From: Catonia carolina
Lineage: Eukaryota; Arthropoda; Insecta; Hemiptera; Achilidae
DNA: 64,000 bases
Assembly: GCA_035578175.1 (NCBI GenBank)
Contig: JAQMRL010000002.1
Span: forward strand, 133,674,171 to 133,738,170
Reading direction: 5' to 3'
Shown: positions 15,101 to 30,100 of the stretch, piece by piece
How the letters are laid out: each line of letters starts with the position of its first letter
How positions within the stretch are numbered: position 1 is the stretch's first letter
Notes under the pieces: model-generated
Seen by the model: the letters and a program-made list of their open reading frames with translations, nothing else
Database searches by the model: none
What the model was told of the DNA's origin: nothing
Program-made: the position numbers and the translations under genes

Positions 15101-18100
15101 ATCTTAACAGGAAACTATTTCATTTTAATAAATAAAGTAGACTACGTAGCTGGAGTAGTAGACCTTTTTGGTGTAGTAGATCTAGTCTTTAGAAAACAGA
15201 ATGAGGTGAAAATATGTAATAGGTTTTGAGAAAATAGTTTATAAATATTTAAATGCTAATGACCGTTGCAGTTGATGCGACGTTAAATAAATTAAAAAAA
15301 AAAAATTAAGTAGGCCTATATAAGTAATGGAGGAAATAATAAATTTTTGTATACCTGCATTATCAAAATATATCTGTCAGATCTGATAGATTCTAAATTA
15401 CCTGCTGATATTTTTTGACAATAGTGAATGCGAGTAATAATGTAAATGAAATGTAAATATTCGTCAAACTTACTTTAAGTATTAATATTTTTACTGTAAA
15501 TCTACGATCTGCACTTGTAGAACAATTAACAGATGTGTTGTGAGTATTAATCATGAGTAATAATGTTGAATAGAGCTTAAATATTGGAAAATTATAAAAA
15601 TTCTACAATGATGTGAACTAACAATTCTATTGTATATTTGTTTCAGGGCTTTCATGGATAATTGTCACATGGTGACCTATTCTTGTGTAGACTTCTACTT
15701 ATTATTATTATTATATTTGTAGGTGTATTGAATTGATAGTCTATTTTCTTCTTATTAAAAACGAAGAAGTATTGAATGATAATTTATTTCGTATTTTTTT
15801 ACTATGGCCTTCTTCTATATGGCATCACGATCCATTAAAATAGTTAACACATCATAATAAAATTGATTCTATACTTTTGTTTGAATTAGGTTTAATTAAA
15901 GCCTTGAGTAAAGTCATTAACACGTACTCTTAGCATTTTAACACGATTACTACATGTTTCCTATTTGTCATACGTAAAACGTTACTGTTTAACGTGTTGT
16001 ACCTTTTGTTAGTGAAAAAGACCTAGTCAGGTATGGTATATAGGCAACCTATAGGTATTATGCTATGTTTTTTAGAACAATATGGTTAAAAAAAATGAAT
16101 TTAAATAATATATGAAGCTATTGCATGTATTACAATTAAGATTCCATTATTATTGTTAAAAATTGGATACTTAAAAAACAAAATTAAATATTTTTCACAA
16201 ATTTTATATTGTGTTTCTTTTCTACTTTTGATTTGGCCTTCGGGCCAGCCCAGTCAGTTAGCTGGTGGAAAGTCGCTATTATTTGTTAAGTAACACCGGT
16301 TTGGCAAGCGACTTTGTAAAGTGACCAGCTGACAGCCATCTGTGAACAAACTCTACTGGGAGTCCCTGTTCAAACTCACGCTTAATCCACGTCAAAATAA
16401 TTCAGCCAAAAGCAGCGATCAAATTGGGTAGTTGTCAAAAATGTACAGTTCTCAATAACAAATAAAAAAGCTAAAAAAAAAAAATTGATTTAAATCGCTG
16501 GTGTGTCTGATGAACTGCTTAGTTTATGTAAGGAATCGTAAGATGTATGAGCAATGTATGATTGGAAATATAGAAGAGTGTATAAGAGGTTGTCAGTTTT
16601 GATTGAAAACATTGTATTTTAGCTAAAACTGAGGATTTAGCTGAGCCATAAATTTGGCATCAATCTTTGGTGGAACAGAGATTTGGAATACATTTTACAA
16701 ATCACTTTTTCTTTCTTCTTCTTTGTAAATATAAATTTGAAACAGTAATCTGTAATTTTGAAACAACAGTTTTATAATTGTTGTGTCATTTGAACGTGAG
16801 AGTCCTGTTAATGAGTGGCCTTCTCCTCAAAAGTGGTAAAGGGACGTAAAATACGGATATAATTATTTACTAGTTGTGCAAAGCTGCCAAGTTAAATAAA
16901 GAGAAAATAAATAGTGTGTTAAACTCCGATAAAATAATCTTATTCTTATGTATCAGACCTAATCATTGAACATACAGAAAGATGAACATGGGGTAGGCCT
17001 GGGTGACCATTTAGAATCAGGTAGTTTTAAAATTCTGTATCAAATATTAATTTATATTAAAAGTTTTCTAAAAGTGTTCTGAAAATCAAAGATACAATAC
17101 CAGAATATTTTCTTAGCTTTTTTTATTTATTCACAACTACTGAAAACTGGTAGGATAAAAGTAATGAGTCAGAAGTGACATTATGGTTTGAAAAACCACC
17201 ATCCAACACCATCCAACAGTAAGACCTCGAAGTATTTAAAAATAGACTGTTGTTTATATTGATGATGATTTAGAATATACAATTTTGAAATTTACAAAAA
17301 TGTCTATTATTAACTATTAACATCCCTGCTCCTGAAACATCGTCGCAAAGTTCGAGGTGGGTTACCAGATAGATTATTGGATAAAAAGAAAAGTATAAGT
17401 CTGCTAATGTTGTGTAAACTTTTTCTGAAATGTTTACTGTACAAATGTAGTAAATTATCATTTACGTATGGTATCCAAAGACATTTATGCAGAACTGAGT
17501 TCATTACATAAACGGGAGTGTCTACGATTTGTCATAAGATTTTAGAGAGGAATCTTAGAATTTCCGTTCCTACTGAGGTTTTGCTCAGTCATTTACTTGG
17601 ATGGAATACATTCCAATAGGTTATAGATATTATTTATAAATATTTTTTATTTTGTTAATAATTACCACATGGTAATTTAGATCGTCAAAAAAATAAGGTA
17701 CTTGGTCTTCCTTCTAATGTTAAATAATTAAAGCAATTTATTTTTCAGTAGAGTGCTTTTACACCATGTGACCTTCTTCTTCTTGTAGTTGCATTCTTCT
17801 AACGAAGATTAGCAATCATCATGGCTATCTGAACCTTGGAGATGGCTGCTCTAAATAGTTCACTTGTACTACTCCCATACCACTCCCTGAGGTTCTTGAT
17901 CCAAGACGTCTTCCTACGGCCGGGTTGTCTCCTTCCCTCGATTTTTCCTTGCATCACCAGTTGGAGGATTCTATACTTCTCATTCCTCATCACATGAGCA
18001 AAGTATTGTAATTTACGGACCTTAATCTTGTGTAAGATCTCCGCCTGTTTACCAATTCTTTCCAACACTTCCGTATTTCTTACTTTTTCTCTCCATGAGA

Positions 18101-21100
18101 TCCTCAATATCCGTCTATATACCCATAATTCGAAGGCTTCCAGCTTGATACTCAGGACTTTTGTCAACGTCCATCCCTCCAAACCATAAAGGAGAACAGA
18201 GAACACATAACACTGCGCCATTCGAATTCTAATTTTAAGGTTGATGTTACGGTTGCTCAGCACTGGTCTCATTCTGCAGAATGCGCTACGAGCGGTCTCT
18301 ATTCTCACCCTTTCTCCTGAGACAAATCCCATTTATCATTCACCCAACACCCCAGATATTTATATTGCAATACCCTTTCTATAGTCGTATTGTTAAGCTT
18401 AATTTGTATGTTGTTTATCAGCGGCGCTTTCAAAATTACCATATATTTGGTCTTTGAAACGTTCATATTCAGACCCATATCCTTACTGGCGGTGTATACT
18501 TTGGACAAAAGGATTTGCAAACCTTCCATCGAGTCGGCCAGCAAGGCGGTATCATCTGCATAGCGTATGTTATTTAGTACCTCCCCATTAATTACAATGC
18601 CTTCCTGACTTTCATTCAGAGCTTCCGCTAAAATTTCCTCCGAGCAGATGTTAAAAAGTGTTGGTGATAGCACACAACCCTGTCTCACACCTCTTTTTAT
18701 CTCCATGTCTTCTGCGATTTCACCATCTACTCTGACGTTGGCCGTTTGATGCCAATACAGGTTTGCAATAATCCTTATGTCCTTGTCATCCAGTCCTACT
18801 TTCCTCAGGACATGTATAAGTTTGTGATGCTTTATTCGATCGAACGCTTTTTCATAGTCGATGAATGCTATATATACATCTTTGCCCATGTCCATACATC
18901 TTTGCACAAGAACTTGTAAACAGAATAGGGCGTCTCTAGTGCCCAGACCATTTCTGAATCCGAACTGTGTTTTACTGACATACTCCTCACATTTTCCATA
19001 CACCCGTTTATGAATAATTTTTAGGAATAGTTTTAATACATTGCTCATTGCCCATGTGACCTAACCAATTTAAATATTCATTAAATAATTTATCAATATT
19101 ATTTTTAAATTTCAAAAATATTACAGCTAAGCAAAAGAATATTTTGGTTTATTTATTTTTAAACTTGATTTGCTCTTTCGACCAGATTCAGTTTTTTTTT
19201 TTATAAATACCTACAAACAACTAAACTTATACGTTCGTATTTTTTAAATTGATAATATTGCATCACATATTTATATTCACATATTTTGTTGTATTACTAA
19301 ATAAAAGATTTTAAAATATTTAATTTAAAAAAAAGATAAAATCTAAAAAACAATTTTTGTAAAATCTGTTCGTTTATTTGGTTTTAATATCCTTGACTTG
19401 TGAAAGAAAGTAGACTTGATCAAATATTAGTAGGCCTAGGACTACGTGTAATTTGTTGTTTGAAAAAACAAATCTTAATTTATAAAATGTGACTATATTT
19501 ATATTCTGAAAGATTAAATTACAACAGATTTTTAACGAATAATTTTAATCATTTTATTGGCCTTTCAGAAAGTAATTCAACTTCAAATGTTATTGAAATT
19601 TATCGTTGGTTACTTTTGATTACTAATCAGGAATATTAAACAGTAAATTTGCCTATCAAAGGCAAAAAATAAGCTATTAGTTAAAATCACAGGCCTTCTT
19701 ATTATTTCAACAATATTCAGACATGAACGAATAAACTTGATAGTTTTAACACGTTTTATAAAAATCTGCTGGAGTTCGCAAAGTGAAACTTTGCAGGCAT
19801 GTCAATACGTTACAGATGTGTTAGTAAAATTACTCACTTTTGTTATTTAATGTTTGAAATAAATAAAACGTTGAAAATTTTGCAAATAGTCTCAACATCA
19901 ATACTATATTTAAAAAGATAATTTTTAACATTTGTTAAAATTTGTACTACTCCAGTCATTTACAATGGCTGTATACATTATGTATGGAAAATTTCATATC
20001 GATACCTTAAATGGTTTCTGAGACAATTACTCATTTATATGGAAGGAAAAATTTACGGGAATCTTGCGTGAAGTTTAAAACTTCGAAAAATCCACATCGA
20101 AACTTTGAGGTAACCTCACTATTAAGTTGCAAACGAAACAATACTGTTCCAAATTTAATGAAAACGTTCTAGGGTAAGGATTCCCTTCAAAATTAACAAA
20201 GAATTATACAATTATTTAATTATTCGTACATTTTTTGAAATATTGCTAAATTTTGGAGTGTTAGCTTTATGTATGTGTACAAAATAAAAAAAACAACCGC
20301 ACAAATAATTAAAAGTACACTGTTTTATGCAGAAGAAAGTGTAAAATATTTCATGTTGAAAACAAAAGTTTGATTGTTTTTAAATTTCCGGTGACAGGTC
20401 CCTTAACGATCTTAGATTTCAATTTCTTAATTAGGGTACATTATTTAGAAAATCGGGACTATTTATAAGTTCCTGAATTCAGCTACTGTACGAACTGGTC
20501 TAAGATATTCTTTTTACCAAAATTTACTATTCCATTAACAAATTCTGTAAGCATTACTTTTCGTTGATGTATCCTCTGTAATTAAATGATAGGCTTAGTA
20601 TTGGGCTTTGACAACACTTTCAGTAAGTTAAATGTAAACAAGTAAACAATAAATTACATTGTAAAGGTTTATCGTCACTTTTGATTACTTACTCCGCCAC
20701 CACCGCTGCTGCTTCCTAATATGGGTCCAATCAAATTAAGGATGGATCCTGATCCTGAGTCCGTACCTCCTTCAGCTCCTCCAGCACCACCTCCTCCAAA
20801 CTAGAAATAATAAAAATTACTATTGTTAATTTTTTATAATATTTTTGAAATATATTTCAGTCGATAAAATTGAAAGATTGTCAACAATTTTGTTATGAAA
20901 AACTTACGAGTAGTTTGAGCCTACTTTGTAGGGCCTTTTTTCTTTTTAATCTTATTTTACATTACTCTACTTTATCAGTACAAAATAACAGACAAAATTA
21001 ATGAAACTTGAATCACTCTACAAGCAATACGTCGAAGTTACTTTATACCTTATTGTTCAGTGTTTTCTTTATTTTGTGTTGAAAGTAAGCAGTTCACATG

Positions 21101-24100
21101 AACAATTATTTCAGGCGATGACTGTGGCACTGTTTTCTTGTGCAAATAATAAAGGCAGTAAAAGTATTAAAATTGCAGCCTCTATTATACAATTCCTTAG
21201 ATTGCCTTATGTATTAATCTGCTTTCAATAACAATTGACTTAAGTCTGATGAAGTGAGATCAGGAAATACTTGTTACTATTTCACTTATCTGTTTCGACA
21301 AATTAATTGCTTCACAAAACTTGGGATAGCCAACTATCGTAATCTTCATATGTGGGCAGAAGAAAACCCAAAAAGACTACAGCACGGCCATTTCAGTATA
21401 AATTTTCACACAATGGTGTGGATTCTTGGTGATAATTTGTTTATTCTTCTTACTATGAATGCTTCAAAGAGAAGGGTACATAAATTATTTACAAGCAAAC
21501 CTGCCCACCCTCTATGACGATATATAAATTATGAAGATAGTTTAGATATATGATTAATGCATGATGCAGCAATGTCTCTTTTTTTCTAATGACATAAGAG
21601 ACGATTTGAATAACAAATACGACAGGCAATGAATTATTGGTAAATAACCGCTCTACAAATTAATAGATTCGTCGAGCAAAAACTATTAATTTGAAATTCA
21701 ATGGGGCCAATTTAAGCAAAGTTATTGTTAGTAAGAAACGACTTTTTTATTGAATACAACTTTTAAAATTGTCATCTTTCATTTTCCAATATCCTGTCGT
21801 CCATTCGTCATGTCCAGAAGTCAGAAACTGCAAGAGATAGCAACAACCACTTTTCGGATTCGTAATCTAGACAAAAAGCTAGCGGGCCTGAATTGGGTTT
21901 AAAGTTCCGGTTTCAAGCAAAAGTGGCCGAAAACTGGAAGTCAAGAAATCAAACGGAATTTGGAAACAAAAATAATATCATTCGGTTTCTCTTAAAGAGT
22001 GGATACGGAAATCACTAATGGTTTCTGCTATAAGTTAAAGGTAAGCCTTATCAAAATTGCCACCAGCCATGAGACACGTCGTCTCAGAAAAGGAATTTTA
22101 TTTTCATTTCATTACTTTTATGCCTTTAAATAATTGTGTATAATAAAATATAAGAATAGCTGATAAGCTTCTATCACCAACCGACGAAAAAATATTTGAT
22201 TTTATTCAGTTGAAAAATAGTAATATTTTTTTACAATTTATTCTGGTTTTGTTATCAGTAAAAGTCAAATTTTAATATTGTGTTTTTAATTTTATATTTA
22301 CTGAATTTATAAGTTTTTTCACAACTAAAGTTTCTACGTGGTGAATTTAAAAATAAAATGGCTAAATAAGGCACAAGGTTATTTTATGTTAAACGTAACA
22401 AAGTGTTTTGATCTCTAACTTTTTATTTATTAGATATCTTTAAAACCATGATAAATACTGTTTTGGGACCTTTTATTCAACTTTACAGGTTAAAATCCAT
22501 AATATTTTATCAAATTTGTTTCCTACTTAAAGCCTGAAAAACTTCAGTACGGCCTCATTTCACCAGGGTAACTGCATTCCGAGCAAAATATTTCGCCAGC
22601 CGTAACTTCGTAACGAAGCATTTCCAAACCTACGTATTTATATGAAATTTTTTCTTGTTTTTACCTTTATAATGAAAGGAATATGATTCATTAAATATAA
22701 TACAGTTTGGTAAATTGTAACTGTGCATGATCTCTACTCTTAAAGATTAAAACAATCTTACCTTATTACCGCTACTTGATCCCAAAAGTGATGACAAGGC
22801 TTCTACAGCTCTTTTATCTCTCCTCACTAGATTATCGATCTGTTGTAAATCTTCTTGCCTCAAAGGTTGGTCCCTGTTAACTAAAGCCTCAACAGCTGCA
22901 CTTAATATTTCGTCTTGAAACCTTTGCTCCAACTGAACTGTCCTTGCTATCGAACCGGCTCTTGCTGCTCCTAACACCTCTGCTTCCAATTGCTGAAAAT
23001 CATAAATGATTCAGATAAATAAATCAGTAGCTATAATTTAGCCAAAAAATAATTAAAACGTAGATAGAATATTATAGTTAATGTAACCGATAATATGTCA
23101 TTGTTGCGTGCATACGTTAGAATATTGGGCCACATACCTTATGTTACTAATTACTCATCGTTTTAGTTACATCATTATCAATTAAACTCAAGAAGTTCAA
23201 GATTAATTTTATGGTAATAATAGATTCAAGAACAAACTTCAGCATCATAATATTCACATTCTACAATTCACAGAAATTCCACACATATGACTGAAACGCT
23301 GATAAATTAGAGAAATGATAATTTAAAATTACATTAATATATTAGATTAAATTGTAATTGAATTTTTATTTTCTGGAATGTTATCACTGGGTAGTATCCT
23401 TCGCTAAGAAAATAATGTATTGTTTCTTTGTAAATAAAATATTGTAATCCGTTTGACTTTTTGTTGCCTCTTAAATTCTGAACTACAAAATATCCATTTT
23501 TGAGAAATTCAGGTTTTAAAATAAGTTTTGTGTGATCAAAATTTAACAAAATTAACAAAAATAAAGTTCCTCATGTGACGACCTCAGAAATGAAGAAATT
23601 TTACTTTAAAAATTTAAATTAAATGTATTAAAAATAGTATTAACTTTAATTTGTGAAGCATAAGAATTAAATTTTTGACAAAAACATACTTAAGTCACTT
23701 CATGATAGAGTTTACACTCTTCTTTGATATCGGATATAAACTTGACTTTATTATACTAACAAATACGCAAAACGATTGTAAGATTGAAAACTTCTGGTTA
23801 TTTTTGTTAAACAATTCTTGTAATATTTGCAATACAATTTTTTCAAGTCAAGTTCAATTAAAAATTTTATTAAAAATTACATTTTTTATTTTTTCGTAGG
23901 TCAACAGACCAAAGTGCGTTCTGAGACTCTATTTTTAAGTTATATTAAAACTATGAACGAGTTTACAATTGATTCCTTCCTGAGTTGGAAAGTATGAGCA
24001 AATAACGTTATGTCAAGCCTCCTAAGAAGTACTTCCCACCTGCCATTGTTTCTACCTTCACTAATTCATTGACCACAGGATCGAGATTTGTAATGGAAGT

Positions 24101-27100
24101 CGTAACTTTTAGAGATAATCCTGATGATTTAGAGGTAACTCTAGTTTTACAGCTTTTACAACTTCTCTTCTTCAATACTTCGGTTATTAATTTGGCAGAT
24201 CATTTGAAAAGAAATATAACTATTTTTTATTGACCCGATTCTAACTAGTCTATAGCACATTACAGTTTTTTTTAGATTCACGAACTAATTTAGTTTTTAA
24301 TTAGAAAGAGCTAGTAACAGTGATATTTTTATTGGCGTCAGTCCACGGACAAGAACACTTATAATAAATTTTAGCATTTTTGGCTTAAAAATTCTACAAA
24401 TAAATATTATTTTAGATAAATTTCCAGAAATATGTAATGCCGATAATGTAGTATGTCAGAATCGGCATGTTGCTTTCAGCAGGACTGTATAATTTTTGTC
24501 CTATTACCGTATTTGTTGATTTGTTTTAATAGTTTAAAAATTAAGTTCCAAATATGTTCAATGCAACGTAATTATTCTTTATTTAGCTAATAAAAATTAT
24601 CTGCAATAACTATAATATTCAACTACATAATGTAACTAGATAGGTATTATTATAATAATATTATAAATATTTTATATTAACTATAAAATTTTTTGAACTT
24701 ACTCAATTTAACTATCTACTTTGTACGTTTGTTTCTCTTTTTATAACTATGCAGGGAAATTATCTTCTGAAAGTATGCTTCTATATAGAATTATAATACA
24801 TTACAATAAATTAATAAAACTATTAAAAAGAAAGTGGCATAATAATTTTTCCTTTTATCTGTATTTTAAACTTTCAGTATTATAACGAATCTTTTAATTA
24901 GTTATGTATTAGCATACCTTCCTATTGGTTCTAGTTATTGGCATGTCGGATATAAATTAAGTTTTACATTACGTAACGGTTTATTTACTCATCTTACACT
25001 TACAGAAAAGTTAAGAAATACTTCTCATTTCAGATGACAATAATTCCTTATTTTGATTTTTTTTTACAATTCGCAACATTACAATCTGTTTAATTGAAAT
25101 AAAACAATCAGTAATTTTGATAAATGTTAATTAACATGATTACGATTCCATTATAATGTTAATGAAATTGAAAATAGTAATAAATTAATATTTTTGATAA
25201 AATACAATGATAACTTAGAAAAAAAGAAGATAATAAGTGTAACAATGATCTTTAAAACCTATAACCTAAATCAAAAACACTATGTCTTTTCAGTCTTGAA
25301 AACCCGGTATCAATGTTATTTAGTAGATTCAGAGCCAGGAAGTTTGGATGATTGTTGAGTCTTTCTTCATGTGTGTGGCTGAATTTAGATATAGTTTGTT
25401 TCACTGAGTCAATATTAAGATCGGCATAGATGTAGGTGTTTTTGATGTACCGCGGAATTTCCAGGACCCGCCGCAAGAATTTTGACTGGAAACGTTCGAA
25501 TATGTTTATGTTTGAAGTGCAGGATGTACCCCACAATTAAAACCCATATGTTCATATGGGTTTTAAAACGGATTTATACAAAATAATTTTTGTATTTACC
25601 AATTAACCAGTGTAGTTTACGTAATGTCAGCTCAAGTTATTTCTTTTTAGTTATTATGTGATGTTTCCATGTGAGGCGACGATCTAAATGTTGTCCCAAG
25701 TATTTTACTGTTGTGTTGTGCGGTAGTGCTATGTTATTTAACGTTACTGATGGGCAGTCATTTTTCCGATGTGTAAATGTGATATGTGTTGATTTGTTTT
25801 CGTTAATTTTCGTTCTACACTTTATTAACCATATCTCAAAAGATGTAAGGAATTCTTGTAAGAATATTGTGACCCAATTATTGGGTCTTCAAGGATAGCA
25901 AGAACGGTCGTGTCGTTGGCATTTTGAAAATGAGTTAAAAATCTGTCTTTAATTCCTTAATAGATGTATCCTAACAGAATCTGCTGTAGAATGTTATAAA
26001 TATACAATGGTTTGCTTTTTAAAAAAGAATTACTTTACTATTCTTTAGCAAACTAGTAAATATTCTTGTTGTGTACGAGTTTAATAAGAATAGTACTCAA
26101 CAACAACAAGTACTGAACTCCTTACAATACTTATAAGGCGCCGCTGTACACCTGAATGAATTTTTATAAACTTGACCGAGAGCCTAACTGTGATTGGTTA
26201 CTCATTAGATTACTAGTTGGTAGTTAGGGCGTGGTTCGTAACGCCCATTGTCATTTCAGTATTTCAGAAGTATCGGTGTCTTTCCAGTTGTCTATTTTGT
26301 ATAATATAAATTAAAATTTAATTACTAGCAGAAGTGAAGTAAGATTAAGATTACTTGTGATCTTGTACCTTTGGGAAAAATATGACCGATTTTTGTCATA
26401 AATATATTTAGGCTACCTAAAAGTGGTTAACGCTTATGTGATTTGAGGAGCAACTTATTTTGATTTCTTATTTTAATTTTTATGAAGTATTTTTCTGCAT
26501 AATTTCCTTTCGATCTAATGCAAAATTTTATACAGTCGGTTTATAAATTTGATAAATATCAAATGTTATTTAGATACAAGATGTTTGCTAATTTATTTAT
26601 TTATTTACAATAATATAAAGGCTAACAGAACTTATCCATATAAGCCTTATTGACTTAAACAAATATTACATATTTACAAAACAATATTTGCTTATAACTA
26701 TTTTATTTACAATATATACATGCTAATACACTTTTTGTCTCCTTTTCTCATAAAAATAAAATAATGTTTCAATAAAATTACTTTCTACAATAATAAATTA
26801 ATAAGAAAAAAAAACAAAAAATTCCCACAAAAAATAGTTTAGCAAAACTTGACCAAAAATAATATTATTCATTTATAAATTAATAAAAGGAAAAGGAAAA
26901 AGAAACAATAGAAAAAAGAAAAGAGAAAGAAGGAAAGGAAGAAAGAAAGAAAAAGATGTGAGTCTGCTCTGTGAATTTATGTCATTTATTGGTTGGTGAG
27001 CGCCTGATAACATTTTGATGAAAACTGTTCGTAATTATCAAAAAAAGGATCGAGTTCCAGTTTAAATTTATTAAAAAAGGATAACGTCCGTATTCAGAAC

Positions 27101-30100
27101 GTATTACTGTATTGCACAGTGTTCACTTTAGGCAAATAAAACAGATTAAAAGTCCTGGATCTAACAAAAGGTACATAATAAAAAATGTTTTTAACAATAT
27201 CCTCTAGATCAACCTTATTATTTAATATTTTATATAAAAATTGCATACACATCACATTTCGTCTGACTTCAAGGGATTTTATGTCAAAAATTCTTCTCAT
27301 CGTCTCCGTAGAAAACCCTAAAGGACATGACATACCATATTTTTTGTAATACAGGAGACGCAATAATCTATTTTGAATTTTTTCAATCGAGTCTATGTAA
27401 TTCAGATGATGGGGATTCCACACAATTGCAGCATATTCTAACCTGCTTCTGACTAGAGCTTCAAATAGCCTTATTGGGACCTCAATTCCATCAAACTGCT
27501 TCGCATTTCTAAATATAAACCCGAGTAACCTATAACCATTATTCACAATCATATGGATGTGTTGCTTGAATGTTAATTTACTGTCAATTAACACCCCTAA
27601 ATCACGGATCTCATGGACTAAATCTAATTTTTCATTTTTTACAGAATAATCAAATATATGGAAATTAAATGTCACAAAGGTGAATAAAAATCGTGCAAAG
27701 AACTACAATTATGCACGAAAACTCTACAATTATTTTTGACGACAAAGTTACGATAACTATCTTAAATATTTTTTTTATTTTTAAATATAATCTAATTACT
27801 ACAATTTACCCCAACAAATTAACACAAGTTACGTTCACCTTACGACCTCAAACGTGCCCGCCGGTGTTATTGAATAATGTCCACATATGCCAGGCGATAT
27901 GTGCTTGATATCTTGGCTTGAAGATTGACAGACGACTAACTTGGAAGCATAATTTGCGTACAAAACATTTAGAAATTGACCGCCGCCTACCCTTCTTTCA
28001 GTAAAAAATTTTAACTCGATTAAAATTAAACTTTCGTTTCAAAATTTAAAATTAGAAACCATTTGCGGCCAATGTGTACTTAAAGTATCCAACTCTTTGA
28101 AGCAATAACAGAGAGTAATTTAAAGATGATCTAGGGTTTTTTAGTAAAATTGTTTAAGGTTGCTTGTGGCACTCCTTTTTATACAAGCAATAACAAAAAT
28201 AAAACCCTCCACGTCGATTTACAACTTATGGCAGTAAAACAACTAACCGCGTTTTTACACAGTAAATTTCACGATCAACTAGATGACATTTAAAAACCAG
28301 TTGACCTGTGATCTACCTGTTAGGAACTACTCAACCCTACGACATTTAAAACAAAACTGGAGCACAGAGACACTTGAGCTAAATAGATTATTTTCCTATC
28401 TGAGGAACCACTTGGTACCTCCCAAATGCGCAGTAAAACGCCCCAACACCGGTTAAATAACGTTTAATGGCATACGTAAATTGTATCACTGTTTACAATA
28501 TCGTACCCAAAATTAATAAAAAAAAAATTAAATCTATTCTAAAAGAACTGCAGTTAAAGTAAATAACAAAATAAGTGTATTGAATCCTATCTTTTAAACA
28601 TAACTTATCTATTACTTTGGAATGTAGGAGATGAGAAAAATAATCCTGACCGAATTCCTTTACAGAGAGTCATAGCAGAATATAATCACAATGAAACAAA
28701 AGTGAACGTGTTTCACTGATCTGGTTATTAATAGAAAGAAACTAGTTCAATATTATCTAATAATAAAAATACTATAATGAAGTATCACTCAAATAGATAA
28801 TTTAGATTACATATTAATGACCGGTTGGATAAAGCAATTCCAACGGAGAACAGTTACCTTTCATCCGGAGTCACGGGTGATTGGAGATGAGATTGAGTAT
28901 TACCTGGGTAGATAACATGTGAGGACATCTAACTTTTATATTAAGATACGTTCTTTTCAGTTTCGTTTCGTTTTATTGCAGCACGAGCGAAAGTTGTTAT
29001 TCCACATAATTAATTATTGTACTGTACATTGCTATGCTATTTCCTTAGTTATTTGCTGTTAGCAGTATGCACGAGTCTACTATTTTATTTAGTTATGCCA
29101 TAAAAAAATAAAATATTTTTGTAATTTACATAAATTTTTTATGACGTATTTACAATACATGTTGACGAAAACTATTCTTACAGTCAAACGTGTAATTATT
29201 TGTGTTAGAAAATACGTATTATTAAGGAACGATTACTTCATAAAAAGTGACATGATTTCAAATTTTTTAACTTCAGTTTAAAAATACTGTAATATTCAGA
29301 TAATAGCGTCAATGGTTGACTAAATGAGTTAAGGGATTCATGGAAATAAACATATTTTGGGTTCTCTTCCACGGGGTTGGTCTAGAGGTAAAGTCGTCGC
29401 CGCGAGTCAGCTGTTTAACCGCTGATTTTCGGAGATGAAGGTTCCTGGTTCAAATCCTAGTAAAGGTAGTTACTTTTTTACGGATTTAAATACTAGACGT
29501 GGTTACCGGTGTACAGCTGCGCCCGCGTAACAACCGTTACAAACTAGAGGAAAGAAAGGAGTAGAGGTATGTTATGACTGCATTTTCGTACGTTCCTGAA
29601 AACATTTTCTCTGCCCCACTACTTACACATTCCGCCAAAAAAGTATAACAATAACAAAAGGAAAGCATGAGTGCAACATGCAACAAAAATGCATGAGAAG
29701 AGAGAGAGAGAGAGAGAGAGACAGATAAGGACGAAGAGCGGTGTACGGAAGGGTACATCGAGTTGCGATAAATATTTTTGTTCATGGCAGTATACTTAAC
29801 CTACGACGTTGCACATCCCGGTTGTTATGTGAGCCTATGTATACTTTGATGGTTAAGGTTTAATTAACCATACTCTCCCAGGAATGGTCGGCCTGGGTCT
29901 GTACAAGATTTCATCTCATTTACACGTCATACACATCATCCTCATTTCATTGGATCATGAATTTGCTTATTGTTCTGAATTGAACAGATTGCAACGTACA
30001 CAAATTAGGGATAAAAACAATTTTGGATTCTTCTTTTTTTCCAAACATGGCTAGACATAAGCCTGTTCTGAATTGAAATATATCTATATTCATCTTCTCA

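Larger units (their letters stand above)
13293..20692 (-). other. Intron 3 (7.4 kb)
   Basis: Contains a Jockey-type LINE fragment (14440-15110), an A-tailed retroposon (16235-16484) and a 1.28-kb LINE insertion (17775-19051). The rest (13293-14439, 15111-16227, 16492-17763 and 19063-20692) is AT-rich with no feature I can name. Confidence 0.7.

Noticed and set aside
25537..25566. Perfect 14-bp palindrome (TTAAAACCCATATG and complement, 2-nt spacer)
   Set aside because: It falls on the conserved KPIWTYG coding segment of a Jockey-type LINE copy, so it is a chance property of that sequence.
29372..29460. Possible functional tRNA gene
   Set aside because: Good A and B boxes, but the arm between them does not fold as a normal anticodon arm and a SINE body follows.
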